A DNA stretch of 22,500 nt from Chrysomallon squamiferum (taxonomy: Eukaryota > Mollusca > Gastropoda > Neomphalida > Peltospiridae). A model generated the notes under the pieces. The model saw only the letters and a list, made by a program, of their open reading frames with translations, was not told where the DNA came from and made no database searches. Below, in pieces: positions 19,838 to 22,500 of this stretch. The stretch is taken from assembly GCA_012295275.1 (NCBI GenBank), contig CM022671.1, forward strand, positions 6,773,727-6,796,226, given 5' to 3'. How positions within the stretch are numbered: position 1 is the stretch's first letter; every line of letters starts with the position of its first letter. Both the position numbers and the translations under genes were made by a program.

Positions 19838-20295
19838 TAACTATATAACATACGTGAATTAATAACGGTATCTTTGAGGGAAGTGTGCATTAATATTGTT
19901 GTTATTATTATTATTATTATTATTACTATTAAATTTTTGTTCATTCTTTCATTATTTATAAAATTGCTTTCTTAAGTAAACCATTTTTATATATAATTTG
20001 TAACCGTCACAATGGAATTTTAGAACATTTTCAGTTTTCATTGTGTAATTATAGAAAACAAAGCAGAAACTAGAAGGAAGAAAGGAAGAAATAAAGGGAT
20101 GAATACTTATAAAAAATATTAAATTCTTCACTAAACGTACACATCAAATAAACGTCAAAATAATTACATAACATTATCAAATTACAGTTGATAACATATC
20201 AAAGAAACAATAGAGACAACAACAACAACAACTGAAACACTGTAAATAGGTTATGTCAGTAACAACATATAACAGAGGATTAATTATTTCATGTT

Positions 20296-20815
20296 TTTAT
20301 TTAAACCCAAGTTTATCGTGGATATTTTTTCATATTTCAAATCTCTATAATGAATCATGTAACTATTGTACGTGTAGTTGTATTAATCTGTGATAATTGT
20401 TATTTAACGTCACGCCGTCGAGATTGGGTCTAATGGGGGAATGGAAGGGATGGGGTGGGGTTCTTAATGCACTTTAATCATTACTGTGCACATTCTTCTC
20501 ACGTAATAAGCAAACAATTTATGCGAGACATTTAACAGGAAATTAAACACAAAAAAAAAAAAAAAAAAAAAAAAAATATTTACGTGTTTTCTGAGATACA
20601 CTTTCACGTCTGTCGTGTTGGTGGGGTGAGGGTAGGGGTTACTGGAACCCATTTAAAACAAAAACGCGACCCGCCCTCTAGCGACAGTTTACCATCTCGT
20701 CACAGATACTTGTTATCTTAATTACCCCCGTTATTAAATGTTAGCGGATTACTGTAGCCGTGGTTTCAGTGGAAATGCTGTGGTTTAAATGCAGACGACT
20801 GCTGCTGCTCGCGGT
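20296..20815 (-). other. Probable 3' UTR of the aldo-keto reductase gene
   Basis: Minus-strand sequence after the TAA at 20818-20816. It carries a variant signal ATTAAA at 20478-20473 and a canonical AATAAA at 20301-20296, either of which could set the mRNA end. It also includes a T run of about 26 on the RNA sense strand (20551-20576) and two C-rich segments, described separately. Confidence 0.45.
20426..20460 (+). other. Candidate G-quadruplex on the plus strand
   Basis: Five tracts of three or more G residues at 20426, 20435, 20447, 20452 and 20457, with short loops between the last four. It lies antisense to the reductase 3' UTR. A second G-rich run (GGTGGGGTGAGGGTAGGGG) sits at about 20620-20638. 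Confidence 0.5.
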
Positions 20816-20938
20816 TTAAAACGTGTTTTCCACGTAGAACGAAGCCAAGTTCGGGTTTCTTCGATCTTTGTTCAGTCGCCAGACCATCTCGTAGGGATAC
20901 GGAAGTTCCGGTTGTGAAACGTCATCAAGTTTAGTCAT
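20816..20938 (-). CDS. Aldo-keto reductase, last coding exon
   Basis: On the minus strand the acceptor CTATTGTAG is followed by 40 codons and TAA: MTKLDDVSQPELPYPYEMVW, then RLNKDRRNPNLASFYVENTF. The frame (phase 0) and content continue directly from the exon at 21891-21752, whose last residues are KLTPEE. The combined text, LTPEE then a Leu/Asp helix, a Ser-x-Pro-x-x-PYPY turn and a Met-Val-Trp-Arg-Leu stretch, is the expected C-terminal end of the YajO-like branch of NADPH-dependent aldo-keto reductases. The exon is short and would be missed by length-based ORF searches. The tail beyond NKDR is not conserved in my knowledge of the family. Confidence 0.87.
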   Translation of the reverse strand: MTKLDDVSQPELPYPYEMVWRLNKDRRNPNLASFYVENTF

Positions 20939-20954
20939 CTACAATAGAATAGTT

Positions 20955-21092
20955 TAAAAAAAAAAAAAAATAATAATAATAAAAATAATAAAAATAAATA
21001 ATAATAATAATAATAAACAAAAATAAATAAAAATAAAAATAATACAATAGTAAAAATAAAAATAAAATAAAATAAAATAAAATAAAGTAAAT

Positions 21093-21123
<31 letters not shown>

Positions 21124-21220
21124 TAAAATAAAATAAAATAAATAATAAAATAAAAATAAAAATAATAAAATAAAATAAAAATAAAATTAAAATTAAAATA
21201 AAAATAAAAATAAAATAAAA
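20955..21220. repeat. (AAAAT)n / (AAT)n simple repeat
   Basis: About 265 bp of AAT, AAAT and AAAAT units in irregular blocks. The long Phe/Tyr/Ile-rich minus-strand open frames across it are artefacts. A looser ACT/ACC trinucleotide patch follows at 21258-21360. Confidence 0.93.
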
Positions 21221-21628
21221 CAAACATACATTACTTTTTGGTATGACCACTAAAATGTCTACAACAACAATTACCACAACTACTACTACCTCCACTACCA
21301 TCATCTGTACAACTACTACTGCTGCAGCTACTATTACCACATTTACAACCACCACCATCATCATTTTAACTATCTGAAAGAATTAAAAATTGATTTTGTG
21401 TTTATAACAACGTTATACATTCTGACTCAGTCTGTGAAAACTTTGTGCATACACACCGTTAACATTTCTGAGAACCTTAGTTTCTGTTTTACTTTTTTTT
21501 CTGGCCAATTTCAGACATGGGGGAACTGGAGGATTATACTAAATTTATCTAATTTTTGTCTGGTACACTTTATTATACACAAATGCTAATAATTAATAAA
21601 TATCTGTTTGGAAGAAGAATAAAAAAAA

Positions 21629-21745
21629 AGAAGGAGAAACACGAAGAAAAACGAAACACACGAAGAAAAACGAAGAATAGCGAAGACACACGAAGAAAAA
21701 CGAAGAATAGCGAAGACACGCGAAGAAAAACGAAGAAAAACGAAG
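21629..21745. repeat. 10-bp / 30-bp CGAAG repeat abutting a splice donor
   Basis: CGAAGAAAAA decamers alternate with CGAAGAATAG and CGAAGACACA, partly as a 30-bp higher unit. The array reaches the aldo-keto reductase donor, so the intron begins GTAAGACTTCGTTTTTC in RNA sense. Confidence 0.9.
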
Positions 21746-21751
21746 TCTTAC

Positions 21752-21891
21752 TTCTTCTGGTGTGAGTTTCCAGCCTGACGCGGCGCCCATGTTGTCGTCG
21801 AGTTGTTGCAACGTTCTCGCGCCGATAATGACGGAGGAGACGACGTCTTTCTGAAGTAGCCAGCGCAGCGCCACCTGGGCCACAGACTTAC
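21752..21891 (-). CDS. Aldo-keto reductase, penultimate coding exon (partial gene; upstream exons outside the window)
   Basis: On the minus strand, CATTACAACAG is followed by two bases finishing a glycine codon (phase 1), then 46 codons, then donor GTAAGA. It reads KSVAQVALRWLLQK, DVVSSVIIGARTLQQ, LDDNMGAASGWKLTPEE. The VAQVALRWLL helix and VIIGARTxxQLxxN segment are hallmarks of the C-terminal third of the aldo-keto reductase TIM barrel; the Arg, Gln and Asn of the latter help hold NADPH through its adenosine phosphate. The enzyme reduces aldehydes or ketones in the cytosol; the substrate is unknown. The catalytic Asp-Tyr-Lys-His residues lie in upstream exons right of the window. No further exon is visible at 21892-22500. 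Confidence 0.92.
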
Positions 21892-22500
21892 CTGTTGTAA
21901 TGAGTAACTCAGTGTCGTTTTAACACCACTAACAATGATTAATAACTGTTAATAATAGTTAATAATAATTAATGATTAAAGAGTGGTTTGTATTAAAAAA
22001 AATCAAAAGAGAGAGAGGAAACCAGGTCGATACTCCACAGCAAGAAATCTTTTACAAGAATGTTCACATAAAAAGCATACACAATGCGTTTATTAAACCT
22101 ACGCACGAAGAACGACTAACCCATCACGTTTTAAACAGCGGTAGTCACACAACTATGACGTAATGATTATGTTTACTGTATGATATATAACATAGTGCCT
22201 ATCGGATATATACACACAAACACACACACACACACACACACACATACACATATATATACGTACATATATATATATATGTGTGTGTGTGTGCATTCATATA
22301 CATACGTTTATACATTTATACATAATGAATGTACAGATTCATATATACATAAGTTTATACATTTATACATACATAGATAATGTGTGTTTGTGTGTGTGTG
22401 TGTGTGTTTATAGTCGTGCTAGTAGCTCTTATTTCACACAGTGGTTGACTGGTGTTTCGTACTGATAAACTGACATGTTTTACGTTTCTTCACGTTACAA
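21892..22500 (-). other. Intron of the aldo-keto reductase gene, noncoding
   Basis: This is AT-rich sequence with no coding-like frame that continues the reductase upstream. It contains a CA-TA-TG compound microsatellite (about 22211-22291), TATACATT tandem-like sequence to about 22375, and a TG run at about 22380-22407. Confidence 0.6.
22211..22291. repeat. (CA)n-(TA)n-(TG)n compound microsatellite, self-complementary
   Basis: A CA run, a TATA-rich centre with ACGTAC near 22259, and a TG run form an imperfect palindrome of about 80 bp that could extrude as a hairpin or cruciform. Confidence 0.85.

Larger units (their letters stand above)
17951..20295. other. Noncoding spacer between convergent genes
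   Basis: The Ly6-type gene (+) and the aldo-keto reductase (-) face each other across this region. No coding-like open frame is present. It contains AAT/ATC trinucleotides (18302-18400), poly(T) near 18880-18903, poly(A) at 19324-19346, a G9 run near 19130, ATT units (about 19896-19924) and CAA/CAT-rich stretches. A mixed-composition stretch at 19020-19310 is unlike its surroundings but shows no gene. Confidence 0.6.
20939..21751 (-). other. Last coding-region intron of the aldo-keto reductase gene (phase 0, 813 bp)
   Basis: On the minus strand the donor is GTAAGA (21751-21746) and the acceptor ends TTGTAG (20939). Near the acceptor, 20955-21220 is an AAAAT/AAT-rich simple repeat, whose RNA sense is TTTTA-rich and could supply the pyrimidine tract. 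Next to the donor lies the CGAAGAAAAA repeat. Confidence 0.85.

Noticed and set aside
20931-21364. Two overlapping long Phe/Tyr/Ile-rich minus-strand frames
   Set aside because: They arise from the AAAAT repeat inside the reductase intron and have no independent support.

Overview
This window looks like nuclear DNA from an invertebrate animal. It is strongly AT-rich, its exons are short islands of higher GC separated by kilobase introns with GT-AG borders, and simple repeats of every kind are very abundant. The two recognisable protein families and the density of satellite-like introns would fit a lophotrochozoan such as a mollusc, annelid or brachiopod, but that placement is inference. There is no sign of bacterial, organellar or viral gene organisation.

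Layout. (1) At 1180-1389 (+) is the last coding part of an unrecognised gene whose remainder lies left of the window. Its coding signal changes frame near 1250. A 22-bp minisatellite of about 57 copies (1387-2640) begins on its stop codon. (2) From 2.6 to 5.7 kb is AT-rich, microsatellite-laden spacer with one degenerate tRNA-derived element (about 3985-4235, -). (3) A complete three-exon gene on + (5959-6010, 15270-15455, 16829-17190) encodes a 199-residue GPI-anchored Ly6/uPAR-type three-finger protein with ten cysteines. All its introns are phase 1. The acidic stretch before the domain carries a Ser-Gly-x-Gly motif, so the protein may also be a glycosaminoglycan carrier. (4) Its first intron (9.3 kb) holds four unrelated tandem arrays with units of 44, 23, 25 and 24 bp; the 25-bp array contains an exact 425-bp tandem duplication. 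The second intron (1.4 kb) holds a 19-bp array, a long purine tract and a T23/A25 inverted repeat. (5) On the minus strand, converging on the Ly6 gene, are the last two coding exons of an aldo-keto reductase (21752-21891 and 20816-20938). Its catalytic exons lie right of the window. (6) The space between the convergent genes (about 17.9-20.3 kb) is noncoding, with microsatellites and two copies of a 15-bp element containing a full CRE palindrome (TGACGTCA).

The genes have no evident functional link. The Ly6-type protein would act at the cell surface, and the reductase is a soluble NADPH-dependent enzyme. The most unusual content is the GAG-motif-bearing three-finger protein, the frame switch in the first gene, and the cluster of minisatellites with units of 22-25 bp (or 44 = 2 x 22).
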